From: CBDDLD01 sp965230605
Lineage (GTDB): Bacteria; Bacteroidota; Bacteroidia; Flavobacteriales; Flavobacteriaceae
Direction of reading: 5' to 3'
Assembly (NCBI GenBank): GCA_965230605.1
Contig: CBDDLD010000004.1
Coordinates: 496,001-560,000 of the forward strand
Length of the DNA: 64,000 nt
In this document: positions 34,603 to 42,715 of the stretch, one piece after another
How positions within the stretch are numbered: the stretch's first letter is position 1
How the letters are laid out: each line of letters starts with the position of its first letter
Position numbers and translations under genes: made by a program
The notes under the pieces: generated by a model
Databases searched by the model: none
What the model was told of the DNA's origin: nothing
Seen by the model: the letters and a program-made list of their open reading frames with translations, nothing else

Positions 34603-35868
34603 ATGTGTAAGCATCTTTTCGCCCTTTTTCTAATGCTTAGTAGCTTTTGCTTTTATGCACAAGATGGTATTGTTGTTGACGTAAAAGTTCAAGGAAATAA
34701 AAAGCTTAAATCCGGATTTGTAAGGAAAATAGCTATTGTAAAACCAGGTTCCGTATTAGATTCTACATTACTTGAAAAAGATATTAAACTGTTGAAGCGT
34801 TTACCTTCTGTCTCACATGCTTACTATCAAATATTTCCGGCTGAGAAACCCAATGAATACAATGTGTTTTATAACATTGAAGAGAATTTTACCATCATTC
34901 CTTCGGCAAATGTGTATACCACTAATGAAGATGAATTTGCATATAGATTAGGACTCTATGAGTTTAATTTATTTGGCCAGAATATTACTTTCGGAGGGTT
35001 TTATCAAGATGATATTTTTAGCTCTTTTGGCATTAATTTAAGAGCACCTTATTTATTTTCCAGACAGCTGGGTTTGGCAATTAATTATCAAGACCTTACT
35101 ACCCAAGAACCTGTTTTTTTTAATAATACAACTGCTGATTATAAGTACAATAATGAATCTTTTGAAGTGCTAGGGATATATCAACCTAATTTTAATCATA
35201 GATTTGAGGGAGGGCTAAATTATTTTACGGAAGATTATGAATATAGGTCCGGAGCAACAAGCCCAGATGTACCGCAAGATCTAAAAGTGAAAAAGCTGCT
35301 ATATAAACTCATCTATGAGTTCAATAATATAGACTATTACTATCAATATTTATCAGGGTTTAGGAGTACGTTTAATTTTCAATATGTAACCTCTAGAGAT
35401 GATGTGCTTCCTGAGTTTTTAATAGGTTGGAATGATTTTGCATACTTTTTAAGAGTAGGAGAAAAAGGAAATTGGGCGAGCAGACTTCGATTAGGAGTTT
35501 CTACAAACAATGACTCGCCATTTGCTCCTTTCTCGGTAGATAATAACCTTAATATTAGAGGTGTTGGTAATACGATAGATAGGGGTACAGCTGCCATAGT
35601 TTTAAATACAGAGTATCGTCACACCCTCTATGAGAAAGACTGGTTTGTGCTTCAAGGGAATACATTTATTGATGCAGGAAGTTGGAGAAATCCCGGAGGG
35701 GATTTCGGAGATTTTGGAGATTCGCAAAACCTACGTGTTTACCCAGGAGTAGGGCTGCGATTTATTCACAAATCAATATTCAATGCTATTTTCAGAATTG
35801 ACTATGGTTATGGGATAACCGATGATTCTACTAGCGGATTTGTATTTGGAATAGGGCAATACTTTTAG
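34603..35868 (+). CDS. Single-POTRA Omp85-family outer-membrane protein, copy 2
   Basis: 421 aa. Signal peptide (SSFCFYAQ), one POTRA (VVDVKVQGNKKLKSGFVRK), barrel with LNIRGVGNTIDRGTAA and final GIGQYF. Tandem paralogue of the gene before it: strongly similar in the barrel, more divergent in the POTRA, and clearly diverged at the DNA level, so an old duplication. Its last four bases overlap the convergent arsenosugar-cluster glycosyltransferase. If both copies are kept, they may handle different clients or form a hetero-pair. Confidence 0.83.
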   Translation: MCKHLFALFLMLSSFCFYAQDGIVVDVKVQGNKKLKSGFVRKIAIVKPGSVLDSTLLEKDIKLLKRLPSVSHAYYQIFPAEKPNEYNVFYNIEENFTIIPSANVYTTNEDEFAYRLGLYEFNLFGQNITFGGFYQDDIFSSFGINLRAPYLFSRQLGLAINYQDLTTQEPVFFNNTTADYKYNNESFEVLGIYQPNFNHRFEGGLNYFTEDYEYRSGATSPDVPQDLKVKKLLYKLIYEFNNIDYYYQYLSGFRSTFNFQYVTSRDDVLPEFLIGWNDFAYFLRVGEKGNWASRLRLGVSTNNDSPFAPFSVDNNLNIRGVGNTIDRGTAAIVLNTEYRHTLYEKDWFVLQGNTFIDAGSWRNPGGDFGDFGDSQNLRVYPGVGLRFIHKSIFNAIFRIDYGYGITDDSTSGFVFGIGQYF

Positions 35869-36560
35869 CGTGCAATATTTTTTTGATAGTAGCGATACAA
35901 GTCTTCAGCAGAAGCTCCGAAAATGTGTTTCAAGTGAATGGTCCAGAAGTGGTATTGAAGTTTCCAGACTCCATGCTTTTCATAACACCTTGCTGAGGTA
36001 GTCAACTTTTTTTGAATAACAACAAACTCATCAATAGCATATAGTTTGCTGATTAAGTCATTGTCTTCATAAATGATATAAGCTTCATTGAAACCTCCCA
36101 GATTGTTGAAAAGCTCTTTGGTTATGAATTGACTTTGATCACCGCCACGACAAGCACGCCATTGAAATTGAGTTAGCCAACCTGCTATACGTAACCACCA
36201 ATGATTATGGTTAAATGACATTCTAAAGCAGCCTGCTTTATTCTCTTTGCTTACTTCATTTATGATATATTGATCGAAATCTTTAGGAGGGAAAGAATCT
36301 GCATGTAAAAAGTACAAAATATCACCGTTTGAATGCTTAGCACCATGATTCATTTGTATAGCGCGTCCTTTTTCTGAATGTAGTAAGGTAGCATTGTTAA
36401 AGGCCTTTACAATAGTCGAAGTATCATCTTCACTACCCCCATCAACAACTATGATATCAGCAATGTTTTTAGCTGTAGAATGCCAAATTAAATGATCTAG
36501 CAAACGTGTTATATTATCTGCTTCATTATAGGTAGGTATGATGATAGAGATTTTAGTCAT
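35865..36560 (-). CDS. TIGR04283-type arsenosugar-cluster glycosyltransferase
   Basis: 231 aa GT2 fold: ISIIIPTYNEADNITRLLDH, IIVVDGGSEDDT, LYFLHADSFPP and WRACRGGDQSQF are the conserved stretches of the TIGR04283 group, first named for its link to a radical-SAM/selenodomain gene set now assigned to arsenosugar synthesis. Probably transfers or modifies the sugar part. Soluble. Last gene of the cluster; overlaps the DUF547 gene by eight bases and the convergent Omp85-like gene by four. Confidence 0.87.
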   Translation of the reverse strand: MTKISIIIPTYNEADNITRLLDHLIWHSTAKNIADIIVVDGGSEDDTSTIVKAFNNATLLHSEKGRAIQMNHGAKHSNGDILYFLHADSFPPKDFDQYIINEVSKENKAGCFRMSFNHNHWWLRIAGWLTQFQWRACRGGDQSQFITKELFNNLGGFNEAYIIYEDNDLISKLYAIDEFVVIQKKLTTSARCYEKHGVWKLQYHFWTIHLKHIFGASAEDLYRYYQKNIAR

Positions 36561-37458
36561 TTAAATCCCAATTGTAGGTTTTATATGTTTTTTTAGCATT
36601 TGGGGAAATATCAACTTCAGTATAAAGATCGATAAAATCAACTACACTTCCATTAGTTTTAAAATCCTTGGAAAACCATTTAAATATTTTAGATAGTTGA
36701 AGGCTATTAGCACTTATATTATTTCTGTCCTTGTCCGCTAAAAATGTTTTGGTAGCATCTGTAAGTTGGTCTTCCAGATTACTTGCAGTAAATGCTGTAT
36801 TCTGTAGTTTAGGGCAAGAGAATGATGCACAAACAATTGCAAAATGGATACGAGGCTCATCCATTTTTCTTAAAATCTGATGCTCAATTTCATTGAGATT
36901 ATACCATTTAGCACCTAACTTCCATAGACGTTGATCCCATGGGTTTTTAATGTCTTTAATACTGTTTAAAGGATAATTTCTGATAATAAGATCAACTGTC
37001 AAAGCATTGTATGCATTGATCCAATAAGCCAATTTATCTTCTCTAGACCACTCCTCATTAGGCATATTAGCACTCAGTAAATTTATATAAGCTCTGAGTT
37101 TAGAAGCATCGCTTTTAAAGGCTTTATAATTTACATTCCCTTTGTCAGAAACATGTGCTTTTAATAAAGTTTCCCATGAGTTGTGATCAAATGCTTCAGA
37201 TGTTGTATTGCCTGTTGCAGAATCATTCTTAGTTTCAGTTGTATCGGTCATATCCTTTTCAGACATGTCTTCAGAATCAGATACTTTTTCAGTTTCCTTC
37301 ATTTCCATAGTTGCTTTATCGGATTCATCAACCATTTCTTTATCTTCAACTACGACCTCCTGTTCTTCAACATCAGTGGAGTTATTAACAATGTTTTGCT
37401 TAGAACTACCGCAAGAGTAAACTAAGGCTATTATTAGGATTAATATGTAATGTTTCAT
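36553..37458 (-). CDS. DUF547-domain lipoprotein of the arsenosugar cluster
   Basis: 301 aa. Lipoprotein signal MKHYILILIIALVYSC (Cys 16), then an acidic, Thr/Ser-rich low-complexity linker (about 20-90, probably disordered), then DUF547: LAYWINAYNALTVDLIIRNY, LNEIEHQILRKMDEPRIHFA, VCASFSCPKL and KWFSKDF. The linker would let the domain reach away from the membrane. Three bases after the sterol desaturase-type gene and overlapping the final glycosyltransferase by eight. Role in the pathway unknown; DUF547 recurs in such clusters by my recollection. Confidence 0.87.
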   Translation of the reverse strand: MKHYILILIIALVYSCGSSKQNIVNNSTDVEEQEVVVEDKEMVDESDKATMEMKETEKVSDSEDMSEKDMTDTTETKNDSATGNTTSEAFDHNSWETLLKAHVSDKGNVNYKAFKSDASKLRAYINLLSANMPNEEWSREDKLAYWINAYNALTVDLIIRNYPLNSIKDIKNPWDQRLWKLGAKWYNLNEIEHQILRKMDEPRIHFAIVCASFSCPKLQNTAFTASNLEDQLTDATKTFLADKDRNNISANSLQLSKIFKWFSKDFKTNGSVVDFIDLYTEVDISPNAKKTYKTYNWDLND

Positions 37459-37461
37459 GCT

Positions 37462-38349
37462 TTAAGTCTTTTTACTAAGGGGGTACAATTCCTGATTGAT
37501 AAAATCTTTAGGAAATGTTTCGTCACCTTCAAAACCTAACTCTATATCTCTTCCATTGTGAGGGATATAATTGGTCTTAAAAAGGTAATCCCATAGGCTT
37601 AAAGTAAGTCCGAAATTAACACCATACCTTACAGTATTTGGCAATTCTTTAGCATGATGCCAGATATGCATTTTAGGATTATTTAGAATGTATTTGAGAA
37701 TACCGTAATTCCACCCCAGATTGGCATGGTTTAGATGTCCGATCGTTAGTGCAAAGAAGTGCACTATAGCTACATGCTGAGCATCAAACCCTCCAATAAT
37801 GGCAATAGGTATGTAAAGTAAAGATTTATAGACTACAGGCTCCATCCAGTGGTATCGGAGATGTGCAGCGAAGCCCATTTGTTTTACAGAATGGTGTACT
37901 TTATGAAAATTCCACAAGAACGGAATACGGTGTAAGAGACGGTGGGTATTCCATTGTACAAAATCTGATATTATAAAAAATATGAGAAGTCCTAACCATA
38001 GGGGGAGTGCATCAACATCAAACAACTGAAAATCAGAAACGGATAAGCCTATTTTAGATAATAAGTCGCCAAAAAAAGCTTCAACTGTATTTGATAGTGC
38101 AATAAGAATAATAAGATTTAATAAGAAAAAATTAAAGAACATGTAAAAGGTGTCTAGCCAAAAATCTTTTCTAAAAATGGCTTGATGCTTTCGCCAAGGG
38201 AATGCAATTTCCAATAGCCAGACAGCAATTGATACTATAAGTAAACCATAGAAGTAATTGTCCCAATGATTGAGATCGATTAGCTCGTACTTCAAGTAAT
38301 TCCAATACCCGGAGTAGGAGTTCTTTATAATTTCAATATACTTATCCAT
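37462..38349 (-). CDS. Sterol desaturase / fatty acid hydroxylase family protein
   Basis: 295 aa integral membrane di-iron enzyme. Histidine motifs: H136RLLH140, H149KVHH153, GHLNH near 204-208 and HIWHH at 228-232, all on the cytoplasmic side between about five helices. The family hydroxylates or desaturates lipid tails, or cleaves ether lipids. Located between arsM and the DUF547/glycosyltransferase pair, which makes a lipid substrate carrying the arsenosugar a plausible idea. A terminator-like hairpin separates it from arsM. Family sure, substrate inferred. Confidence 0.88.
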   Translation of the reverse strand: MDKYIEIIKNSYSGYWNYLKYELIDLNHWDNYFYGLLIVSIAVWLLEIAFPWRKHQAIFRKDFWLDTFYMFFNFFLLNLIILIALSNTVEAFFGDLLSKIGLSVSDFQLFDVDALPLWLGLLIFFIISDFVQWNTHRLLHRIPFLWNFHKVHHSVKQMGFAAHLRYHWMEPVVYKSLLYIPIAIIGGFDAQHVAIVHFFALTIGHLNHANLGWNYGILKYILNNPKMHIWHHAKELPNTVRYGVNFGLTLSLWDYLFKTNYIPHNGRDIELGFEGDETFPKDFINQELYPLSKKT

Positions 38350-38355
38350 TATACT

Positions 38356-38383
38356 AAAAGACCTTTCTTTAAGGGAAAGGTCT
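38356..38383 (-). terminator. Terminator-like hairpin between arsM and the hydroxylase gene
   Basis: Perfect 9-bp stem (38359-38367 with 38375-38383, AGACCTTTC pairing GAAAGGTCT) and a 7-base loop. On the minus strand the stem ends in TTTT. It lies in the 52-base gap downstream of arsM, the only sizeable gap inside the cluster, so it may attenuate transcription into the last three genes. Confidence 0.55.
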
Positions 38384-38401
38384 GATCAATTATCTTGTGT
38401 T

Positions 38402-39370
38402 TTAGCAACAGCCTCCACCATCGTAATGGTAAGTGGACTCGCTGATAAAAATATCATCTCGATTCAGGTCCGCTAACGCTTGTGCTGTTTTATCACATAT
38501 GGCTAAAGGCTGGTTCTTTAGTAAGATATGTCCTTTTTTATCATCTATATAATCATTATCGCCAAAGTAAATTGCTGCTTTTCCAGTAAATACACAAGGG
38601 CCATCTTCTGGCATCGGATCTTTAATTGCAGCCACTTCAATAGATTCGATATAAATTAACTCATCTGTATCGTAGTGTTTTGGATCTAGAATTCTATATG
38701 GTTTACGTGCTCTGATTTCGATAGTGCCAAAACCAGCATCGGTAAGCATTTTTACGTAATCTTTTATCGGAAGACTACCGCTTAAACACAATGCTCTAAG
38801 GCGATCATCGTTTCTTAAATTATCATTCATATGCTGTTCGCAAGTGGGATCGCTCATAACTAAACGACCATGAGGTTTTAGAACTCTATACATTTCAGCA
38901 ATTGCCTTTTTTAAATCTTCCTCCTTGAAGATATTAAACAGGCAGTTCTGAGCAGCCACATCTATACTATTATCTTCCACAGGTAAGTTTAAAGCATCTC
39001 CTTTTCTAAGATCTACAAAATCACTTTTGAACCAATCATTTTGCGCTTCTGCTTCTTTAAAGTTTTTACGTGAAGCCTCAAGCATTTCATCAACAACATC
39101 AACACCAATAACACCGCCTTTTTGTCTATTGAAGTAAGAGAATTGTAATAATTCCATCCCACCTCCAACACCAACGTATAGCATTTTAGGATTGTTAGTA
39201 AGATCCCTTGCATGTACAGTACTACCACAACCATAGTTCATTTCTTGCATAATTTTAGGAATCTTTAGACCTGGTAATTCCCATATTGGATTTGTGGTAC
39301 AACATAGACCAACATCAGGAGTTAATGCTGCTTCTTTATATACGTCGTGTGTGGTTTCTAAATAACTCAT
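38402..39370 (-). CDS. arsM: Arsenite S-adenosylmethionine methyltransferase ArsM (arsenosugar type)
   Basis: 322 aa. Methylates As(III) to mono- and dimethyl arsenicals. SAM loop LYVGVGGGMELLQF about 64-77. Candidate As-binding Cys: C48 in NYGCGST, C143 in QNCLFNIF and C195 in LCLSGSL, matching the NCV/I and CxxGxL sites of characterised ArsM; an extra C23-C24 pair and the tail GGGCC are features of the arsenosugar-linked form. Stop is TAA, so no selenocysteine. Two bases after the phosphorylase gene. Supplies the methylated arsenic that ArsS adenosylates. Confidence 0.92.
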   Translation of the reverse strand: MSYLETTHDVYKEAALTPDVGLCCTTNPIWELPGLKIPKIMQEMNYGCGSTVHARDLTNNPKMLYVGVGGGMELLQFSYFNRQKGGVIGVDVVDEMLEASRKNFKEAEAQNDWFKSDFVDLRKGDALNLPVEDNSIDVAAQNCLFNIFKEEDLKKAIAEMYRVLKPHGRLVMSDPTCEQHMNDNLRNDDRLRALCLSGSLPIKDYVKMLTDAGFGTIEIRARKPYRILDPKHYDTDELIYIESIEVAAIKDPMPEDGPCVFTGKAAIYFGDNDYIDDKKGHILLKNQPLAICDKTAQALADLNRDDIFISESTYHYDGGGCC

Positions 39371-39372
39371 AA

Positions 39373-40185
39373 TTACAAATTCTTTATTAATTCTTTGAAT
39401 AACAAGATCATATTAGGTTCTGCTTTAGCTGCAGAAGCAATAATATCATCAATATTTATAGGTTCTAGATGATTTGGGTCGCATTCATCAGTCAAAACTG
39501 ACACAGCTGCAACTTTTAATTTTAAATGGTTGGCAACAATAACTTCCGGCACTGTACTCATTCCAACTGCATCTGCACCTATTATTTTTAACATTCTATA
39601 TTCTGCTCTTGTTTCTAACTGAGGACCAACGACACTAGCATAAACACCTTTATGAAGCGTTACGTTATGGTCTTTGGCTATGGTTTCAAATCGTTGATTT
39701 ATAGTTGGGTCATAAGGAGCGCTCATATCAGTAAACCGTTCTCCTAATTCAGAGACACCTCTAAATGCTAATGGTGAACTTCCCTGAAGGTTGATATGAT
39801 CATCAATTAACATTAGCTCTCCTTTCTTAAAATCTAGATTAATAGCACCGGCTGCGTTTGAAACAAGTAACGTTTTTATGCCTAGCTGTTCCATAATTCT
39901 CACAGGAAAGGTGACATCTTGCAACGTGTAACCTTCATACACATGAAAACGACCTTGCATCACAACAACAGTTTTACCTTCTAATTTTCCATAAATGAGC
40001 TTTCCTTTATGAAACTCCACTGTAGCAGTCGGGAAGTTAGGAATGTGATTATAGCTAACTTGCTTAATAATTTCAACTTCATTAATTAATTGACCTAAAC
40101 CTGTACCGAGAATAATTCCTATTTCAGGATTAATAAATCCTTTACTTTTTAAGTATTCAGTACTTTCTTGAATATATTTAATCAT
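39373..40185 (-). CDS. Purine nucleoside phosphorylase, arsenosugar cluster
   Basis: 270 aa. PNP-I fold: IILGTGLGQL (24-33), GRFHVYEGY (78-86), VSNAAGAINL and the GPQLETRAEYRML active-site block. In this cluster the likely substrate is the arsenical-5'-deoxyadenosine made by ArsS: phosphorolysis would free adenine and give the arsenoribose 1-phosphate. Ordinary inosine/guanosine salvage is the alternative. The eight-base overlap with the transferase gene and two-base gap to arsM tie it to the pathway. Confidence 0.9.
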   Translation of the reverse strand: MIKYIQESTEYLKSKGFINPEIGIILGTGLGQLINEVEIIKQVSYNHIPNFPTATVEFHKGKLIYGKLEGKTVVVMQGRFHVYEGYTLQDVTFPVRIMEQLGIKTLLVSNAAGAINLDFKKGELMLIDDHINLQGSSPLAFRGVSELGERFTDMSAPYDPTINQRFETIAKDHNVTLHKGVYASVVGPQLETRAEYRMLKIIGADAVGMSTVPEVIVANHLKLKVAAVSVLTDECDPNHLEPINIDDIIASAAKAEPNMILLFKELIKNL

Positions 40186-40807
40186 TAAGTTGTTGTATTT
40201 TTTCTTGTAGTTTTAGATTGGATTTGTAGAAGTCAGAAGCTATTAAGTCTTCATAAGTATCAATATCATTTAGTGTTTCTAAGATACCATAATTAATGGA
40301 ATGTTGTTGCAATTCATTTAAAGTGACGTCTAATAAGTTTGGCTGACTCCAGGGCTTATTTTCAAAGATAAGTGCATGAGGTTTAGATAAACCTACTAAG
40401 TAATAGCCACCATCTTCTGCTGGACCAAAAACAACATCATTATCATCTAATGCTTCAATGCCTTTTAGAATGTGTTTAGAGCTAATATCTGGTAGATCAG
40501 AGCCAATTAATACTATTTTTTCATAACCGTCTTCAAACCCATCTTTGAAGGCATTATACATGCGTGCTCCTAAGTCTGGTCCTTGTTGTACTGCTTTATA
40601 TGTACTTCCCCATTTGTCTTTCACAATAGCATTAGAAAAATAGATGCGTTTATCTATGGCGATGTGTTCTGTAGCTTTTTCAGTAATCTTAACAAGTTCA
40701 GAATAGACTTCAAACGCTCCATAATCACCAATAGTTTTAGCCAGTCTTGTTTTTACAGTACCTAGCTTTATATTTTTTACAAATACGATTATAAGTGACT
40801 TAGTCAT
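40178..40807 (-). CDS. TIGR04282-type arsenosugar-cluster transferase (CofC-like)
   Basis: 209 aa. Nucleotidyl/glycosyltransferase-A fold: LIIVFVKNIKLGTVKTRLAK, VLIGSDLPDIS and FGPAEDGGYYLVGL are the hallmarks of TIGR04282. It may activate a sugar phosphate with a nucleotide or attach the aglycone. Soluble. Eight-base overlaps on both sides (rhodanese and phosphorylase). Assignment to arsenosugar synthesis rests on the naming of the family and on the neighbours. Confidence 0.88.
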   Translation of the reverse strand: MTKSLIIVFVKNIKLGTVKTRLAKTIGDYGAFEVYSELVKITEKATEHIAIDKRIYFSNAIVKDKWGSTYKAVQQGPDLGARMYNAFKDGFEDGYEKIVLIGSDLPDISSKHILKGIEALDDNDVVFGPAEDGGYYLVGLSKPHALIFENKPWSQPNLLDVTLNELQQHSINYGILETLNDIDTYEDLIASDFYKSNLKLQEKIQQLND

Positions 40808-41294
40808 ATACTTTTTTTCCTTTATGTAACCATTGACTCCACTCCTCTGAGAAAACGTGAACTTTATCAGTTACATTATTATCAGAATCATAGACAACAT
40901 AGTCGTTATTTTTCCATTCAAAAATACCACCAAATAAATTATATACATTGGTGTATCCGTTTTTTTTAAGTATCTCAGCAATATCCTCAGAACGTATGCC
41001 TACTGAACAGTACACTACTATATTTTGATGCTTGTTCTTAATGCTTTTTTCGATACGACTTATATCAAAATTATCAAAACCAATGTTAATGGCATTTTTC
41101 AGATGGCTTATATTGAACTCATTAGCTTCTCTAGCATCTAAGATGATCATTTTGTTTGATGATTTGGCTAATTCTTTAACTGTAATGTATGGAATGCTTT
41201 CTGAATTAAATTCCTTAAGTAGTTCAGAAATAGATTTTTGAGAATATACTACTGTCGAAAGACAAATGCTAAAGAGTAAAAAAAAGCGCTTCAT
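40800..41294 (-). CDS. Exported rhodanese-domain protein
   Basis: 164 aa. Signal peptide (MKRFFLLFSICLSTVVYSQ), then one rhodanese domain: MIILDAREANEFNISHL, active-site loop C96-SVGIRSE and VYNLFGGIFEWKN. The loop starts with Cys, so persulfide chemistry is possible in the periplasm. Arsenate reductases of the Cdc25/rhodanese fold also use such a loop; whether this acts on arsenic is open. Three bases after arsS, eight-base overlap with the next gene. Confidence 0.88.
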   Translation of the reverse strand: MKRFFLLFSICLSTVVYSQKSISELLKEFNSESIPYITVKELAKSSNKMIILDAREANEFNISHLKNAINIGFDNFDISRIEKSIKNKHQNIVVYCSVGIRSEDIAEILKKNGYTNVYNLFGGIFEWKNNDYVVYDSDNNVTDKVHVFSEEWSQWLHKGKKVYD

Positions 41295-41297
41295 AAA

Positions 41298-42362
41298 TTA
41301 TGCTACAGTTCCTTGACAGCTACTTCCGGCACCAGCAGTGCACCCATAACAATGCTGAGAAATTACAATATTTCTTCCCTTAAGCAGATCTTCATTGTAC
41401 TCTGAAACATGTTTTACCTTGCTATTAACAGGAAGCTTAAGCATCTGATTAAAATCGCAATCATAGAGATAGCCATCCCAACTGATAGATAGTGTATTTA
41501 TACACATCACATTTGCTACTGCAGAAGGGTTAAACGCATCAACTAACTGATACATATAATCTTCATAATTTTCAGAAGCAATCAAGTAATCTAAAAATCG
41601 ACTTATTGGTAAATTAGTGATTGCAAAGAGATTGTGGAACTGAATTTCAAAATCCTCCATGAGTGCCTTTTTGAAATCTTTTTCCATAGACATTTGGTCT
41701 CCCGGTAAAAAAGCACCTGATGGATTATATACAAGATCTAAGCGTAAATCACTATCTGGCATACCATAACCAACAGCATTTAAATCTTTTAAGGCCTGAA
41801 TAGAAGCGTCAAAAACACCATCGCCACGTTGCTTGTCCGTTTTACCTCTGGTCCAGTGTGGCATTGAGCTTACTACATGCACATTATGCTTCTTAAAGAA
41901 CTCAGGGAGGTCGTAATATTTTTTATTAGCACGTATTATAGTAAGGTTAGAGCGTACTATAAAATCTTTGATTCCTGCTTTAGAAGCTTCTTCAACAAAC
42001 CATCTAAAGTCAGGGTTCATTTCCGGAGCACCACCTGTAAGATCTAAAGTATGAGCACCTGTGTTTTTAATAACATCTAAGCACTGTTGCATGGTTTCGC
42101 GAGTCATAATCTCCTTTCGGTCAGGACCGGCATCCACATGGCAATGCTCACATACCTGATTGCACATGTATCCTACATTAATTTGTAGAATTTCTAGTTG
42201 TCTGGCTTTTAAAGGGAATTGATTGGTTTCGGCAATTTTATTAGCAAAAGTGGGTAACTCGCCATTTTGAAATATACCATTAGATAAAATTTCTAATTGA
42301 CGTCTGGTATTGGCCAATTCACTTTCTCTCTTTTTTAAAGATTGTGTTTTAATTTTTGTCAT
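41298..42362 (-). CDS. arsS: Arsenosugar biosynthesis radical SAM protein ArsS
   Basis: 354 aa. Radical SAM cluster motif C67xxxC71xxC74 (YMCNQVCEHCHVDAGP), then the GGAPEMNP SAM-binding stretch. The C-terminal Cys-rich domain ends with C338, C341 and C349 (HCYGCTAGAGSSCQG), the region that holds selenocysteine in some relatives; here all are Cys and the stop is TAA. Transfers the 5'-deoxyadenosyl group of SAM to dimethylarsenite, making the arsenosugar precursor. 16 bases after the CMD gene. Core gene of the pathway; high confidence. Confidence 0.93.
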   Translation of the reverse strand: MTKIKTQSLKKRESELANTRRQLEILSNGIFQNGELPTFANKIAETNQFPLKARQLEILQINVGYMCNQVCEHCHVDAGPDRKEIMTRETMQQCLDVIKNTGAHTLDLTGGAPEMNPDFRWFVEEASKAGIKDFIVRSNLTIIRANKKYYDLPEFFKKHNVHVVSSMPHWTRGKTDKQRGDGVFDASIQALKDLNAVGYGMPDSDLRLDLVYNPSGAFLPGDQMSMEKDFKKALMEDFEIQFHNLFAITNLPISRFLDYLIASENYEDYMYQLVDAFNPSAVANVMCINTLSISWDGYLYDCDFNQMLKLPVNSKVKHVSEYNEDLLKGRNIVISQHCYGCTAGAGSSCQGTVA

Positions 42363-42378
42363 TTCACAGGTTTAGAAA

Positions 42379-42714
42379 TTAACCGTCTAATTTATTGACC
42401 TTATTCATCATTTGTACAGCATGTACTAGTGTAGCACCACTTTCTATAGCAGCACCTGCGTGCACAGCCTCCATCATTTCTGCTTTGGTAATACCACGTT
42501 GTAACCCATCCTTTGTATAGGCATCAATGCAATAAGGACATTTAACAACATGAGATACTGCTAATGCTATCAATGACTTTTCACGTGCAGAAAGTGCGCC
42601 TTCTTGAAAAACTTTTCCATAATATTCAAAGAATTTTTCGCCAAGTTCTTCACTCCATTCCGAGATTTTTCCAAATTTCCTCAGATCAGCAGGATCATAA
42701 TAGGTTTTTGACAT
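42379..42714 (-). CDS. Arsenosugar-cluster CMD/AhpD-like peroxidase-like protein
   Basis: 111 aa, a small carboxymuconolactone decarboxylase/AhpD-fold protein. H55 and the redox pair C59xxC62 (KCPYCIDAY) are present, as in AhpD-type thiol peroxidase partners. First gene of the cluster. Could hold the arsenical in the thiol-reduced state or protect the radical enzyme behind it. Family named as associated with arsenosugar synthesis in similar clusters; direct activity not established to my knowledge. Confidence 0.88.
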   Translation of the reverse strand: MSKTYYDPADLRKFGKISEWSEELGEKFFEYYGKVFQEGALSAREKSLIALAVSHVVKCPYCIDAYTKDGLQRGITKAEMMEAVHAGAAIESGATLVHAVQMMNKVNKLDG

Positions 42715-42715
42715 G

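Noticed and set aside
31547..35868. Polysaccharide utilisation locus around the GH113-like gene
   Set aside because: No SusC/SusD pair, no sulfatase and no hybrid two-component regulator nearby; a single hydrolase is not enough.
33297..35868. BamA itself
   Set aside because: Only one POTRA and about 420 residues, in two tandem copies; BamA has five POTRAs and about 800 residues or more.
37183..37425. Overlapping plus-strand ORFs inside the DUF547 lipoprotein gene
   Set aside because: They mirror the acidic low-complexity linker of the minus-strand gene and have no independent context.
3920..42362. Selenoproteins in SelO, ArsM or ArsS
   Set aside because: All three end in TAA directly after the Cys-rich tail, and no in-frame TGA is present.
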